Below, piece by piece: positions 21,700-33,880 of a DNA stretch of 64,000 nt; within the stretch, counting starts at the first letter, position 1; each line of letters begins with the position of its first letter. The notes under the pieces were generated by a model. It searched no databases, was not told the origin of the DNA, and was given only the letters and a program-made list of their open reading frames with translations. Origin of the DNA: Welwitschia mirabilis. Taxonomy: Eukaryota > Gnetophyta > Gnetopsida > Welwitschiales. The stretch is taken from NCBI GenBank assembly GCA_051453625.1, contig JBOZIK010000001.1, positions 74,357,049-74,421,048 of the forward strand, given 5' to 3'. Both the position numbers and the translations under genes were made by a program.

Positions 21700-23150
21700 T
21701 AGTCTTTGGAGAATGAAATCAATATTTATCTTATCATGATCTAGATTCCTTATTATAATAATCTATTATGATTTAAATGAGCCACTAGAACATTTATTAA
21801 CAAAATGTGACAAGTTTTCTACATCAAGTATAAGCTTGAAATTTTTGAATTTGACCAATTTATACTTCATTTTAATTTTCTTCTTTTCTTTGGTGAGAGT
21901 TTTTATAATATTATTTAGATTATTAATGTGCTTCATCAGTTTTTCACATTCCATGTAAAGTTATTGAAAGGTATCTTTAAGCTCTTTTTGATCTTTCTTA
22001 ATAGCATCTAAATCATAAGGTTCAAATGTGCTAGGCAGGTTCTAATGTGCTAGGTAAGTTCTGTAAAGAAGGTATAACTTACATGAAGAAGAGCCTTCGA
22101 TCCCCATCTAAATCTTGGCTTGAATTACTAACATCATTCTCATTTATATTTTTCCTTATAGCAATGAGTGAAGATGTCTTTGACTTCCTTTGTTTTCTCT
22201 TATTGTTTCAACACTCATTTGTAATATGTCTAAAGACTTTGCATGTAAAACATTAGACTTCTTTCCCTTTGTCTTGATATTTTCTAAACTTTGAGTGTTT
22301 TCTTCTTATTCCTCCTCTACTTGGCTCATCTTCTCTTTTTATTTTGTGTAAAAATTTCTTAAATCTTCTTGCTAGTAGATTAACTTTATCATTATCAAGA
22401 TCTTTATATATTTTTTCTGACTTGTACTTTTCCTACACATATTTCAAAGTAAGACCTTTCTTTTTATCTTTAGAAAATTTTAATTCATAAGTTTATAAAT
22501 TATCTTTCAATTCATTAAGATCCATCATGTTGATATTCATTCTTTCTTCAATTCTAGTGATTTTTGGTTTGTACCATTTTTGAAGGAATTCTAGCACTTT
22601 TTAAACCAATTTTGCCTCATCCATTCTTTTACCTAGACTTGCTATGAAATTTATGATGTTGATAAATATAGTAAAGAATTCCTATAAAGTTTATCCTTAT
22701 CTATATGAATGTCTTCAAATTTTGATACTTACATTTGGAATTTGACCTACTTGATAGTGAATGTTCCTTCATAAGTAACTTCAATGATGTCCTATGCTTT
22801 CTATGCATGTTCATAGTTTATAATTCATTTGAATTCATTTACACAAACTACATAAAAAATAGCATTAAAAGCATAGGTGTCTATGGTACCTTTAAATCTA
22901 TCAGTTTAGGTTCATTAGTCTTAAGTTTTTGGAACTATAATGGTATTATCATGGACATCAAGTTTAGTTAGAGTAGGCATAGTATATTCATTGTAAATGA
23001 TCTATTCAATGTTTATATTTAGGGATCTAAGAAAGATTCTAATATAAGCTTTCTAATATACATAGTTTGATTCATAAAACATGGGTGAACAATTAGTGGA
23101 AAAACCATTTGATGGATTACTCATTTTTGGATCCTAGAGTTTAAAGATAC
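21700..23150 (-). pseudogene. copia gag with zinc knuckle (C1)
   Basis: The minus strand shows the capsid half near 22970-22450 (EDIHIDKDKLYRNSLLYLS, KNGTNQKSLELKK, broken by stops), a CCHC knuckle at 22211-22252, and a coiled-coil tail at 21954-21766 (MECEKLMKHINNLNNIIKTL, KEKKKIKMKYKLVKFKN). Gag would package element RNA. A long coiled coil after the knuckle is typical of this copia branch. The frame is broken by at least ten stops. Confidence 0.8.
22211..22252 (-). pseudogene. CCHC zinc knuckle of C1 gag
   Basis: The minus strand reads CFTCKVFRHITNEC, an exact C-x2-C-x4-H-x4-C. All four metal ligands survive although the surrounding gag is decayed. Confidence 0.9.
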
Positions 23151-23176
23151 TAGGATCTTAACAGGGACTCAACAAA

Positions 23177-23188
23177 TCTCTAATACCA
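23177..23188 (-). promoter_or_regulatory. primer binding site of C1 (initiator tRNA-Met type)
   Basis: The minus strand reads TGGTATTAGAGA, two bases inside the 5' LTR edge. The usual copia site is TGGTATCAGAGC; the two differences include one C-to-T change. Confidence 0.9.
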
Positions 23189-23190
23189 AA

Positions 23191-24463
23191 TGTAGGATCC
23201 AGAAACCTAGAGGGAGATGAATAGAATTCTACAACTTTCATAAAATAACTTTACAAAAATAACTTCATTTAAAATAAACACTTAAAACTTATGCAAGTAA
23301 ACTAAAAATATTCTTAAGAACTAAAGAATAGAAAGCTAAGAAATATGAATGAGAAGCATACAAGATTTATAGTGGTTTAAGAAACCCCTTAATTCACTCT
23401 CAATGATTAACTTCTATCTAAGCCTGATCTAGATCTCCATTAATCTCTTTTTAGGTATTTTAAGCTTACCTATAACCTTCACAAATAGACTTTTCTAAGG
23501 CTTAGTTTCAACCTTTTACAAGAAAGTGAAGTGGTCATAATGGTATGTCAAAATGCATAGGTTTGACCTAATTTTTAGGATTAGAATAGTATTGATACAC
23601 TACTTTAGAAGATGATACAATCTAAGATAATAAATTACAACTAACTTGAATAAGTATTCAAAGATACTAATAGTTTTTGGTTCATCTTTAGTCAGGTAGG
23701 AGATGCCCATAAGTACAACAAATAATTTCCAAAAAATTCAAAAGTTGTATAGTGATTTTGACTCTTAGCAAATATATTGTGAAATACTTTTAGGGTTTTG
23801 ATAAGTAAAAATATCTTTTAATGGATATAAAATAAACATGTAATGATTAGAAAAAATATTTTTTCTATTATAACTAGTCAATTCGTTAAAAATCTAGTCG
23901 ATCTCATCTGGTGTCATCATTTAAATCGATCATCTTTATGTCCTTCTGGTTAATCTTGTTTCTTATGGATCCATATCTGGTCAACTCCTTAAAGTTTAGT
24001 TAATCACTTATCTAGTATCCTACATATTTATTTACTCATCCCTTGGTTAAGAAAAAAACCAACACAATTTTCTACTCTAGGTCTGGTTGGCCCCATAGAA
24101 GTTTGGTTAACTCCTTACTAATAAAGGGTGAATGCTACTGCATGTCAATCCCTCAGGAATCTAGTTAATCCCTTGATGACGAGCTTTAAAGTATTGATGC
24201 TTAAGTCTGGTCAACCCCTCATATATCTAGTTAACCCCTTAAAATTTGGTTCATTTTTGTATATGCTTTAGGTGTGGTCGACCCCTTAGAAGTCTGGTGG
24301 AGCCTGAAGAGGGTATAACAATTAACGGGTTTAAGATCAAAATGTGGTAAATTATTTTAGCTTCTAACCTATAATGATTAATATTTTCTGCATAATATAT
24401 AGTAAGTTTATTTAAACAAAAAAAAATTTATTTGATATCAAATTGGTAAATAATAACTTAATA
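23191..24463 (-). repeat. 5' LTR of copia C1
   Basis: On the + strand it runs from TGTAGGATCCAGAAACC to ATAACTTAATA, 1273 bp, ending at the right ATTTA target copy. It holds several repeats of the TGGTCAACCCCT-type word (23995-24300, for example GGTCAACTCC, GGTCAACCCC and GGTCGACCCC), only partly present in the 3' LTR. Confidence 0.9.
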
Positions 24464-25731
24464 ATTTATATAGGTTTAGATGCAATTCTAATGATTATGG
24501 AGAGTCGATAAGATGATTATAAAAGCATGTAATTATTGACATATTTAGAAGCATTTCAAGTATACTAATACTTAATGTTTTAGAGTATGATTAATAATGA
24601 AGAAGGTTGATTTCCTTTAGCTATAGAGCTTTTAAATAATGTAATCCCCCTTATTACCTTCATGATAATTAGGACAATAGCACTGTAGTAGCCTATTATA
24701 ATATTGACATGAACAAGAGTTAGAAGCCGCTGAATCCCTTTTTCTAAGGAGTTATCATAATGATAATACATTTGGAGCCAACTGTCGAGCTAATTACAAA
24801 GTTAAACGTTAATGAATTATCTATTATTATAAGGCATCATCCTCAGCGTCATCTCCATGATAGTTAAGATGATAATTATTTTGTATAAATAAAACTTAAT
24901 TATCTTGTAATGAGGCCATGTAACTTGTATGGGTTGCTAGGGTTTCTTCTCTAACTTCTAGGGTTGTAGTTCTAGAACTTCCAATGTAAACTATAAATAC
25001 CTTTTTTGTTCTCACTTCTACTTCATCTTTGATATTGAATATTCTTGTGATAGAAGATTAAAGAAGAATAGATTCATATAGTAGCTACCAAAATATGTTT
25101 AGCTTAGTATTGAATTTATTATCCTCCATTGAAGTGATGCTACTTTATTATAAGTAGATGTAAAAGTTTATCATCAATTTAATTACTTATTTTAGTACTA
25201 TTATGTAAATGTCTCTTATGGTATAACTTGATTATAATTTGGTAATAGTTCTATATTATATTTAGATCATAAGGAAAACCATTGTTAAGGTTCACTTTGT
25301 TAGTCTAGATGTTGTATTATATTTATTTTATTAATTTTCATATTTAAGTTATTTATATTCTATTTAGCATATTTTATTATTTAAATTAATTAGAAATAAG
25401 TGATAACTCTTCTTAATTTATTTGAATTTTAAAGAACTAGTTCTTGTGACAAGAGGATTAGAATCCAAATAGAATACATCTCAGTTGTATTTCATATATT
25501 ACATTTTACCTTCTCTCATCCTATTTGTATTTTTGTTTACTTTTATTTAATAAAAGAGAAAAGTTTACAAATACTTTATAAAATCAGTTCTCTAACTTCT
25601 AGCCTATTGCCTTCAATGGATTATGACATTAGGGTTAACTCCCATATATACTAGAGTGTGTTTCTTGCAAATGTTATGATTTACAAGTTTTTTCTCAGGA
25701 CATAAAGATTGCATAAATTTATACCACAATA
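24464..25731 (+). repeat. 3' LTR of G1, right piece
   Basis: Continues the LTR after C1: TATATAGGTTTAGATG against TTATATAGGTTTAGATG in the 5' LTR, TATAAATA at 24992-24999, and the end GCATAAATTTATACCACAATA, where the final CAACA is CAATA. Its first five bases are the right target copy of C1. After it the G2 pol frame resumes. Confidence 0.9.
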
Positions 25732-27680
25732 GTAATGGAATTATATTAGATCACCCTATTTCTAATAAATAAATTAGGATGAAACATGAAAAAGTGAGTA
25801 TTATTAAAAACCTAACTCCTCCAATAAATGTAAAACAAGCTTGATCATTTCTTCGTTATTGTGATTTTTATTGTTATTTCATTTAAGATTATGATAAAAT
25901 TTATAAACTCCATCACTTGTTACTTTAAAAAAATTTAAATTTGATCAGAATAATTCTTATTAGCTTGCTTTTAATACACTTAAAGATAAAATATCTTCCA
26001 TAACTCTTATAATTGGACTTAATTAGATAAAGGTTTTGAGTTAATATGTGATGCTAGTAATGGGATGTTTAGACAAAAATATGAAAATGGTTTTAAGGTT
26101 ATATCTTATCATACTAAAACTTTTTATAAATCTCAAATGAATTACCCTACTACAAAAAACGTAATGTTATCAATAATCTTTATCTTGATATATTTAGACA
26201 TTATCTTTTAGGCTTTTATACAAATGTTTATGCTAATCATGTAGCAATTACATAGTTTATGATCAAAACATGTTCTATTGCTATACTTATTAAATGTATC
26301 CTCCTCATGCGAGAATTTAAATTGACCATCATTGATAAAGTAGGGAAGCATAATAGTGTAGCAAATCATTTTTACATCTTTCTTCTTTTATTGATAATCT
26401 TATGATTAATGATTCTTTTTTAAATGAATAATATTTTAGCATATCGTTTGCTTATTCTTATCCTTGGTATGCTGACATTATTAATTATCTTATTATTATA
26501 AAAAAACACAACATTATACTTATAATCCAAGAGAATCCTTTCTCCATAGAATAGGTGATTATGAATGGAGAAAGCCACATTTTTATAATAAGTGCAAAGA
26601 CCAAATCATGTGACACTACATGCTCAAATAAAAAAAAAGTTATATTTCTTTCATCTTTGTTATAGTATTATTTGTGGAGGTTATTTTAGTAAATAAAAAT
26701 AGATATGAAAATCTTTTACTCTAGTTTTTATTGGCCTAGTTGTTTTTAGGATTCATTTGATTTTACTAAGACATGTAATGCTTGTCAATGTTATGGTAGC
26801 CTTATTTATTCTTAATATATTTCTCTTAGGCCTATTATTAAATGTAAACCTTCTAATTATTAGGAAATTTATTTTATAGGCCCTATTAAACCACCTTCTA
26901 ATTGTAAGATCTACATTTTAATGATTGCTGATTATGTTACTAAATGGGTTAAAGTTATTTCTACTTCTATGAATGATGTACAAACTATTTGTACTATTCT
27001 TAGAACTCATATGTTAAAATTTTTTGGTTTCATTGAGATTATTTCTAATGATTATGAAACTTATTTTATTAATTAACATTTTAGGAAACTTCTTTTATTC
27101 ATTAGAATTAAACATAAAGAAGCTTATGCTTATTATCCATAAACTAATGGTCAAGCTGAAAATGCAAATAGAAAAATAAATAAAATGCTATAAAAAATTG
27201 TCTCTATTAATAATAAATATTGGGTTTCTAGGTTTAAAAATGTTCTTTTAACTTACTATATTATTTGACATATATTTCTTAGTTTTTCATCTTACGAACT
27301 TGTATATGATAAAGTTTGTGTTTTACCTATTGATGTATGTTATAACTCTATTATTCTTTCTATCAACTTAATTTTGTAAATCTTCATAAGAATCTTAAAC
27401 ATAGATTAGCCTAAATTAATCATATAAACGAAAAATATACTCATTCTGGACATTATGAACTCATTCACAAAGCCCAAAATAAGTTTACACATGATAAAAA
27501 GTTACTTTATAAAAAGTTTAAATGAGGTTAACTTGTCCTTTTATACAACACTAGAGTATATCTCTTACATAACAAACTGACCTCTAAATTCCTAGGTCCT
27601 TATCTTATAGAGAAAGTACATTCCATTGAGATTTTCAACTTTAAAATTAAGGATATTTAGATAGTTTTTTGGATAAAGGT
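25732..27680 (+). pseudogene. gypsy RT end, RNase H and integrase, right half (G2)
   Basis: Resumes the RT cut at 9423: LDHPISNK (about 25754), HEKVSIIKNLTPPINVKQA (about 25788-25845). RNase H: CDASNGMFRQKYENGFKVIS (about 26047) and HTKTFYKSQMNY; it ends at HNSVANH. Integrase: IYFIGPIKPPSN (about 26867-26902), then SNDYETYF, YYP*TNGQAENANRKINKML, SSYELVYDKVCVLPIDV, and a C-terminal domain to about 27690. The first catalytic Asp is Tyr (26870-26872); the second Asp (27050-27052) and the Glu (27158-27160) are kept. Many stops. Confidence 0.9.
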
Positions 27681-29730
27681 TTAAAATATATGAAAAACCT
27701 TTTGATGCAATCTTAAATATCATATAAGTAATTATTTTGGAGGTTCTTCTTAATAAGGAGTACTTCCACCCTATCATTATCTAAACTCTCTCTTAGTATA
27801 TTTCTTTGATAGATGTTATGATATTAGTTGATCATATTTTAAATTTAACTTATGTGTTTACTTTATGAAGTCTTTATGACTAGTATTTGTACTTTGGATT
27901 TTTTTACAGTGATAAGATTAAATTCACCTAATTTAAGGATGTTTACATGTCTATGAACTTTACTTTGAAGTAATATGCATTCCATCTTATTTTTTTTTTT
28001 AAAATATTGTGAGGTCTTTTGTTATTTAGGTGTGTTCTTTTCTATCTTTTATGTCACTTATTCACCTTCATCTTTTTGAGTGTGTGATTATGTGATAATT
28101 ATTTACATAAAAAAAGTACATGATGACCATGATCTATTGTATGTATTCTAAAATACATGGTCACGATGACATCCTACTACATTAGCTTAAACATTTTTTA
28201 AAGGAATATTTACGAGTATTGGTAGCTATGGGAACTCCACTAGGGGATTAGTTGGCCATGTTCGTGAGTTCTTACTTCTTTGACTATAGTTGTATTTCCG
28301 TTATTTTAAAAAGAAGTAATAAAACTTTAAGGCTATGGGAATAGTGGTGCCTCTAATATCATTAAAGGCATTGCTTATTACCTAGACTCTTAGTATTTTT
28401 TACATAATCATTTCACTTTTGAGGATTTAGATGTGCTTTAGAGTGTGATTAGATGAGCTCATTTCTAAGTATATTTCAATCTTATCATTTATTATTCTAA
28501 GTACTTGATCATGGGTATGATCATAATCACTATCTTATTAATGGATCTTTATGGAGTCGATACATTTTATCATGTATTTTTACTTAAGTGTCTTTATTAT
28601 ATCGTTAAAGAAAGTTTTCTAGATTCGTATTTAGGATAGGTAAGCTATTTTATTCATGTTATTTCTGTTTTTTTTGGTTCTACCTTTCTTTCGTTCTTTA
28701 GTTTCTTATTTTACATTCATTTTTTACTTTTTTATCCTCATCTAGGACTTTATCAATTAGAGTTTTCTTATTATTATTAATATCATTTCTTTTAATAATA
28801 AGTTGATTTTATTTTAGAATTTTAATTATACAATCATGTCTTACTATTCATAATTTTTATAAGTTTCCTTTGAGTATTTTAAAATTCTACATATTTTTAG
28901 GGTTATTTAATAGTTCAAAAACATTTGTTCAGTTTTTTTTGATAGTTTCATCCCACTTAGTGCATTTTTCATCACTCTATCTTTTAATATTTTGACATTT
29001 TCCTTGTCATATTCATTTATTATAACTCTTAATCATTCCCAATTTTTTAAGTGTTCTGATACATTTTGATATCTTGATGATGATATCTAAGCCATACATG
29101 TTTTACTGACATATTAAATTTTCTAAAATTTTTTGAAGTCCTATCATCTATCTGGTTATCTAGATGACACTTGGAATGACATGAGGATTTTTTCTAATAG
29201 TCATCCTAGGGCTATTTAGTGGACGATAAAACTAGACAATAGTGTAATAAAATAATAACTCAACTTCTTTTTCTATTTTTCCATTCTTTATTATTTCAAC
29301 CTATTCTCTTAAGAGAGGACAATTCCCTTGATTCTTGCCAACATGCTGGAATGTTTCCTAGTTATGTTTGTTTCTTAGATTTTTAGATTTTAGTAAATTC
29401 TTAAAAATGAGAGATTTTTTTTCTCTCTCTTATCTTTTTAATTTTTTTCTTCTATTTTTGAGCCTTTTAATGTATAATTTTCATATATGTCATTTAGTTT
29501 TTGCATTTTTCGATTAGCAACTTATGAATCTACTTTTTATTGTATATTTTGCAAGTTATAACTAATTGTACACTTTATGAGGTAGAATTAATTTTTTCAA
29601 TTTACACCTTATGTCTCACAAAATGTAAATTGAAACATTATGGTCCTTTAGAAAAAATTAACTAGTATAATAAGCTCTATGTTTACATTAGATTATATTT
29701 TTTATTTGAGAAGTTTCATTTTTTACTTTC
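27681..29730 (+). other. gypsy 3' spacer of G2
   Basis: Post-integrase spacer with the conserved block and, near 29140-29190, hairpin-like CATCTATCTGG ... ATCTAGATGAC words. I find no clear polypurine tract at its end, so the LTR that follows at 29731 may not be G2's own. Confidence 0.5.
28162..28378 (+). repeat. conserved post-integrase block, copy 4
   Basis: Landmarks: GGTAGCTATGGGAACTCCAC, TAGGGGATTAGTTGGCCATG, TTCTTACTTCTTTGACTATA, GGCTATGGGAATAGTGGTG and TAAAGGCATTGCTTA. The loop of the small hairpin is shifted by an A-to-G change. Confidence 0.7.
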
Positions 29731-31012
29731 TGTGCAATCCACCTAAAATATGCATTTTAACTTTTTCACACATTTCATATTTTTATTCACACATTTAGAT
29801 AGTATAAGACATATTGAGACTTTTGATGGAAGAGAGGGACATATTTTCATAATTTTTAAAACATGCAATCTTTAATATATTTGATAACATTTAAAGTAAT
29901 GTATAATACTTTCTATCTAAAAAAATAGTCCTATAAGTAAAAATGCTAATATGACATAAGAAATATATTATAGAAGTCTATCATCCACCTAATAATTTAG
30001 ATGATTGTAAAGATCACAAATACACTTAAGCTAAGGAGGATGCATACAAGGTCAATCTGCTAGCTGATATGGAACTCTTATGATCTGGTATGATCTCTTA
30101 TGACATCTGAATGACTACTATGATAATACTTGAAATAAATGCTTCATAAAAATTCACCAAATTCTAGTTATGTGGATTATACCTTCTTGCATGATTATTA
30201 GGGTTGTTAGTACATATGTTTGTATTTTCTAATTTTAGAGTCTATTTTTTAACAAATAACTCCCCCATTCTCGACTATATTTTTATCCTTATTTGTATTG
30301 AAAATTTTTGTGATAGTATATTAAAGGAGTAGAGGTTCATCATTATTTTTGTAAAGAGATGTCTCTTCTAGTGCTGAGATTTGTATCCTTTTTTGAGGTG
30401 TTATTGCTTTGTAACATAGATGTTGATTTGTTTTTAATTAAAACTTTAGTTTTCTTGTTATATCTTTTTATTATGTACATATCCATTACTTTTTATGTTA
30501 CCTCTAATTCTATGATATCATCTTTGATGATATAGATCATGAGGGCAACATCTATTAAGATTAACACTATTAGCTTAGGTGCATTGCATTTTATTTTTTA
30601 GATTGACTTTACATTGTTTTAATATTCTGTTTAACATACCTGGTAGCTTAGGTTGGTCTTAATGTGGTGATGAATTTTCTTTATTAATCTAAATTATACA
30701 AGACTAATTTTTATGATAGGTTAATTTGATAATCAAATAGAATTTATATTTAATATAAACTTGCATTTCATTTTCAAAGTGAGTTCATTTGAATTGTTAT
30801 TTCTACATTGTTATTTTATTTCACTTAAAGGTTACATAAGTGTTTAGTTTTTGAAATCAATTCTTCTTCTTCCTATTTGTTCCTTTAATAGGATTATGAC
30901 ATTTAAGTTATGTCAATCTAAATTAGTCTGTTTTGTTATAAAAAATCTATATATTTATGATTTACAAAATCTATTTAAGGATGTAACATTTATACAAATA
31001 TGCACTAGAACA
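29731..31012 (+). repeat. gypsy LTR, second subfamily (solo or 3' LTR)
   Basis: Starts TGTGCAATCCACC and ends TATGCACTAGAACA. It follows the LTR at 59903 rather than the TGTTGC group: CATGCAATCTTTAATATATT, ATCATCCACCTAATAATTTA, GGAGTAGAGGTTCATC, ATAGATCATGAGGG and GGATGTAACATTTATACA. No primer site follows and the flanking 5-mers (CTTTC, ATGAT) do not match, so I cannot tell a solo LTR from a broken pair. Confidence 0.65.
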
Positions 31013-31979
31013 ATGATCAAATGATTAAATGATGTAGTCACTTAACAATCCCTTTAAAAGATAGCTTGAAATCTTCATTAAAAAAAACTAGTCATCCATG
31101 CATCCATCCATGTGTAAGACCTATAGCTTTCTTAACTCTTTATGTCCTTTTATCTTTAATGTTGTTCTAGTTATATGCTACTGAGAAATAAATCTTTGAA
31201 ATATGTAATCACTAAAGAATATATAAAAATGGGGCATTGGACATGCAATGACTATTTTTATTTTTTACAAACTTTTAGGATAGATATCTTCAAAATGGTA
31301 GATGTCTTTTATTAAATAGATATCTTTAGCATGAAAGATGTCTTTAGTCAATCTACCCAGATTTGATGAAACTCAAACAATAGTTCCTATAATCCTTATT
31401 GATCATGAATCTAAGATATAAAATACAATCAATTTTCTAAGATGTAGATAATTCATCAAAATATATTTTTTTTCTCTAGTACCTCTTGTAGTTTATTATA
31501 GATGTCTTTAACTATGTAGATGTCTTTCAATAATTAAAGTGGCATAGACATGTTTAACATGATAGAAGTATTTCTCCTATGTCAAGTCCTTACTTCAGTG
31601 TAGACATATTTTTAAAGATAAATGTCTTTTTTAATGATTAAAATCTAGTTTAGCATAGATGTCTTTAAATTTGTAGACATATTTTCTGTAGACATCTTCA
31701 AATGTATAAATGTCTTTTTCCTAGACATCTTTAATCTTGCAGACATCTTTAGGTAGTTATTATTTGATGTTTATGAAATCGAAGTTGAACTTTTTGTGTA
31801 TTATAAAGTTTAAGATATAACTTGAACTAATGCTTTTCATGATCTAGTTTTCTCTGCTTTAACCTATTAACATAATAGCATAATATATTTGATAAGTGAA
31901 ATCATTAAAAATGGATTTTTAGCAATAAACTTATTAAAGTTTTCATGAATGATTATTATCTTTAAAGAATGTTTTGATC
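31013..31979. repeat. array of inverted AGATGTCT / AGACATCT words
   Basis: Between about 31270 and 31765 the word AGATGTCT and its reverse complement AGACATCT, with near variants (AGATATCT, AAATGTCT, AGACATAT), occur more than a dozen times at irregular spacing, often as TAGATGTCTTTAA or GTAGACATCTTTA. The rest of the interval shows no coding frame. Such clustered inverted words resemble subterminal repeats of a DNA transposon, but no terminal repeat or transposase is visible. Confidence 0.6.
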
Positions 31980-33880
31980 TTAATAACATTGATAACTTAT
32001 TCTTGTACATTTTAAAAAATAAACTCTTATTCTTAACCAAGAGGAATATAATTTTATGATTATAAAATTTATAGTTCCAATAGATGTGATCTTTAAAAAT
32101 GAAATAAAAATATTCCTTACTCTAAACTAACATTCAACTTACCATATAGCTTTTCTTTCTGAGAAGTGTGAAATATGTTAGATATTTTTCTTAAAAATTT
32201 TAATTATTATAGAAAAATTTTTAATACTTCTCTAAAATTTCTAAATACTTGACTTGTCTTCATATAAGTTATGCTTCTTAGAATTGGACTTTTAAATATA
32301 GAAATGCCTTTAAAGAATTAAAATATATTTTTACTTTATAATCTATTTGATAAATGTTTAAAAAATTAGTTTCTTTTGAGTTACTATTTGATTCAAGTAA
32401 CTATGCAATAATAACATATTTAGGATAAAAAGAGATGATAAATCATATGTTATTTACTATGAACTAAAAACATTACAAGGTTTTTAGTTAAAGTACCAAA
32501 GAAACAAGAAAGATTCATTAGCAATAACTTTTATCTTGGAAAAACTTATATCATATCTTATAGTTATAAAAAATATTATCCATATTAATCATTATAATTT
32601 TAAATACTTTTTTAATAATAATAATAAATGATAGATTGATGAGATAAATTCTAATTTTGCAAGAATTTAATATTGAAATTAATAATTAAAAAATTAAATA
32701 ATATAGTTTCTTATTATTTATCTTTTAGTAGGCCTTTCCCATTTTATTCTGTAAATTACTTCTAATTAATACAGTTTTTAATGAATCTCTTATAGCTTTT
32801 CAATAGAAATCTTAGCATAATGATAAAGCTAAATCTTATTACTACTTATAAATTTCTTGATTGTTATAATGACAAAGATAAAAAGTTATTTTGGTATAAG
32901 GTAATTAGGTACTTCTAGATAGAACCCTAGATCTTTAAATAATACTCTAATTAACTCATTTCTACATGTAATCCATCTCTTAAATTGTTAAGTTTTTTAA
33001 AATGTACACATAAAGAAGTGTGCAGAGGTTACATATTTTTCTAAAAAGACTTATAATAAAATTATTCAATTTTAACTCTCTCAACCAACTCGTCTTAAAG
33101 ATTTCTATGAATGTTATAAATCATATAATAAACATTAATACCTAGATAGTATTAAAAAGAGATATATGATGTCCCTTTTTCCTAGTACCAGAATTGAACT
33201 ATTTGATGTTTTGGGTATTACTATTATGTGTAAATCTATTCAAACTAGAAGTAATAATGCTAGAGAATCTATTAGGATCTTGAGAAAAAAAATTATTCCA
33301 TTTCAACCATCTTTAACATATCATTAATGATGTAGGACCTTGAAGTTACAAACCAAGAGTTAAAATAAATTATATAGAAAATGTAATATCTAGCAGAAAA
33401 TATTCATTCCGCCACCTTAGTAATGTTCTCTAGGCCTATTAAAATATCTTTAAAACCTCCATCATAATATCACCTTATCAACTTATTTTTGAAAAATATT
33501 GCTATCTTTCTTTAGAAATTGAACATAAATATTTCTTAGATATAACATAACTTAACAAAGCTTTAATGAAGTTTTAATATTAGGAAGCTTGATGTAAATG
33601 TACTTAAAGAAATTTCAAATGTAGGTTACAATTATAAAAACATAAAAATGCAAAAAAAGAAGATGAAATCTAATAATGATAAACATATACTTAGGAAAAT
33701 ATTTAAACCAAATGACTTGGTTTTATAATATGATTTAAGACTCTATAAATTTCTTGAGAAGCTTATATCTAAGTGGGCTAATCCTTTTTAAGGCTTAAAA
33801 GTAATTTCTCATGGTTTTATTAATATTATAATCTCTAAAGATAACTATTCTTTACTAATTAGTTGATAAATACTTAAAAC
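31980..33880 (+). pseudogene. badly decayed gypsy pol (G3)
   Basis: End of RT at about 32140-32370 (NWTFKYRNAFKELKYIF), RNase H start FELLFDSSNYAIITYLG (about 32375-32425), SLAITFILEKLISYLI (about 32515-32565), then integrase traces: FDVLG near 33200 and PNDLVLxYDLRLYKFLEKLI then SKWANPF at 33709-33790. The wording of the integrase tail differs from G0, G2 and G4, and no conserved block follows, so it belongs to another gypsy branch. No LTR found. Confidence 0.75.

Larger units (their letters stand above)
15406..24463 (-). mobile_element. complete Ty1/copia element C1
   Basis: 9058 bp, flanked by a perfect 5-bp duplication ATTTA (15401-15405 and 24464-24468), inside the G1 3' LTR. LTRs are 15406-16561 and 23191-24463. 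On the minus strand the order is LTR, primer site, gag with zinc knuckle, protease, integrase, RT, RNase H, an extra frame, polypurine tract, LTR. The copia order (integrase before RT), length, long LTRs and the additional 3' frame fit the SIRE/Maximus type, a family judgement from memory. All frames carry stops, so it is inactive. Confidence 0.93.
9424..25731 (+). mobile_element. gypsy element G1, non-autonomous-looking, inserted in G2 RT
   Basis: Bounded by LTRs at 9424-10779 and 15344-25731 (the latter split by copia C1). Without C1 it is about 7.25 kb. The five bases before it (ATTAT) and after it (GTAAT) agree at three positions, a plausible decayed target duplication, and the interrupted RT frame continues on the far side. 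The interior (10780-15343) has a primer site, leader, an unrecognised acidic frame, an integrase C-terminal scrap, the 3' spacer and a polypurine tract, but no RT, RNase H or integrase core. It would have depended on proteins from related elements. Confidence 0.85.

Noticed and set aside
21766-21954. Independent coiled-coil gene on the minus strand
   Set aside because: It lies in frame order within copia C1 gag, after the zinc knuckle, as expected for that family.
29731-31012. 3' LTR of G2
   Set aside because: No polypurine tract precedes it and it belongs to the second LTR subfamily, so I left its owner open.
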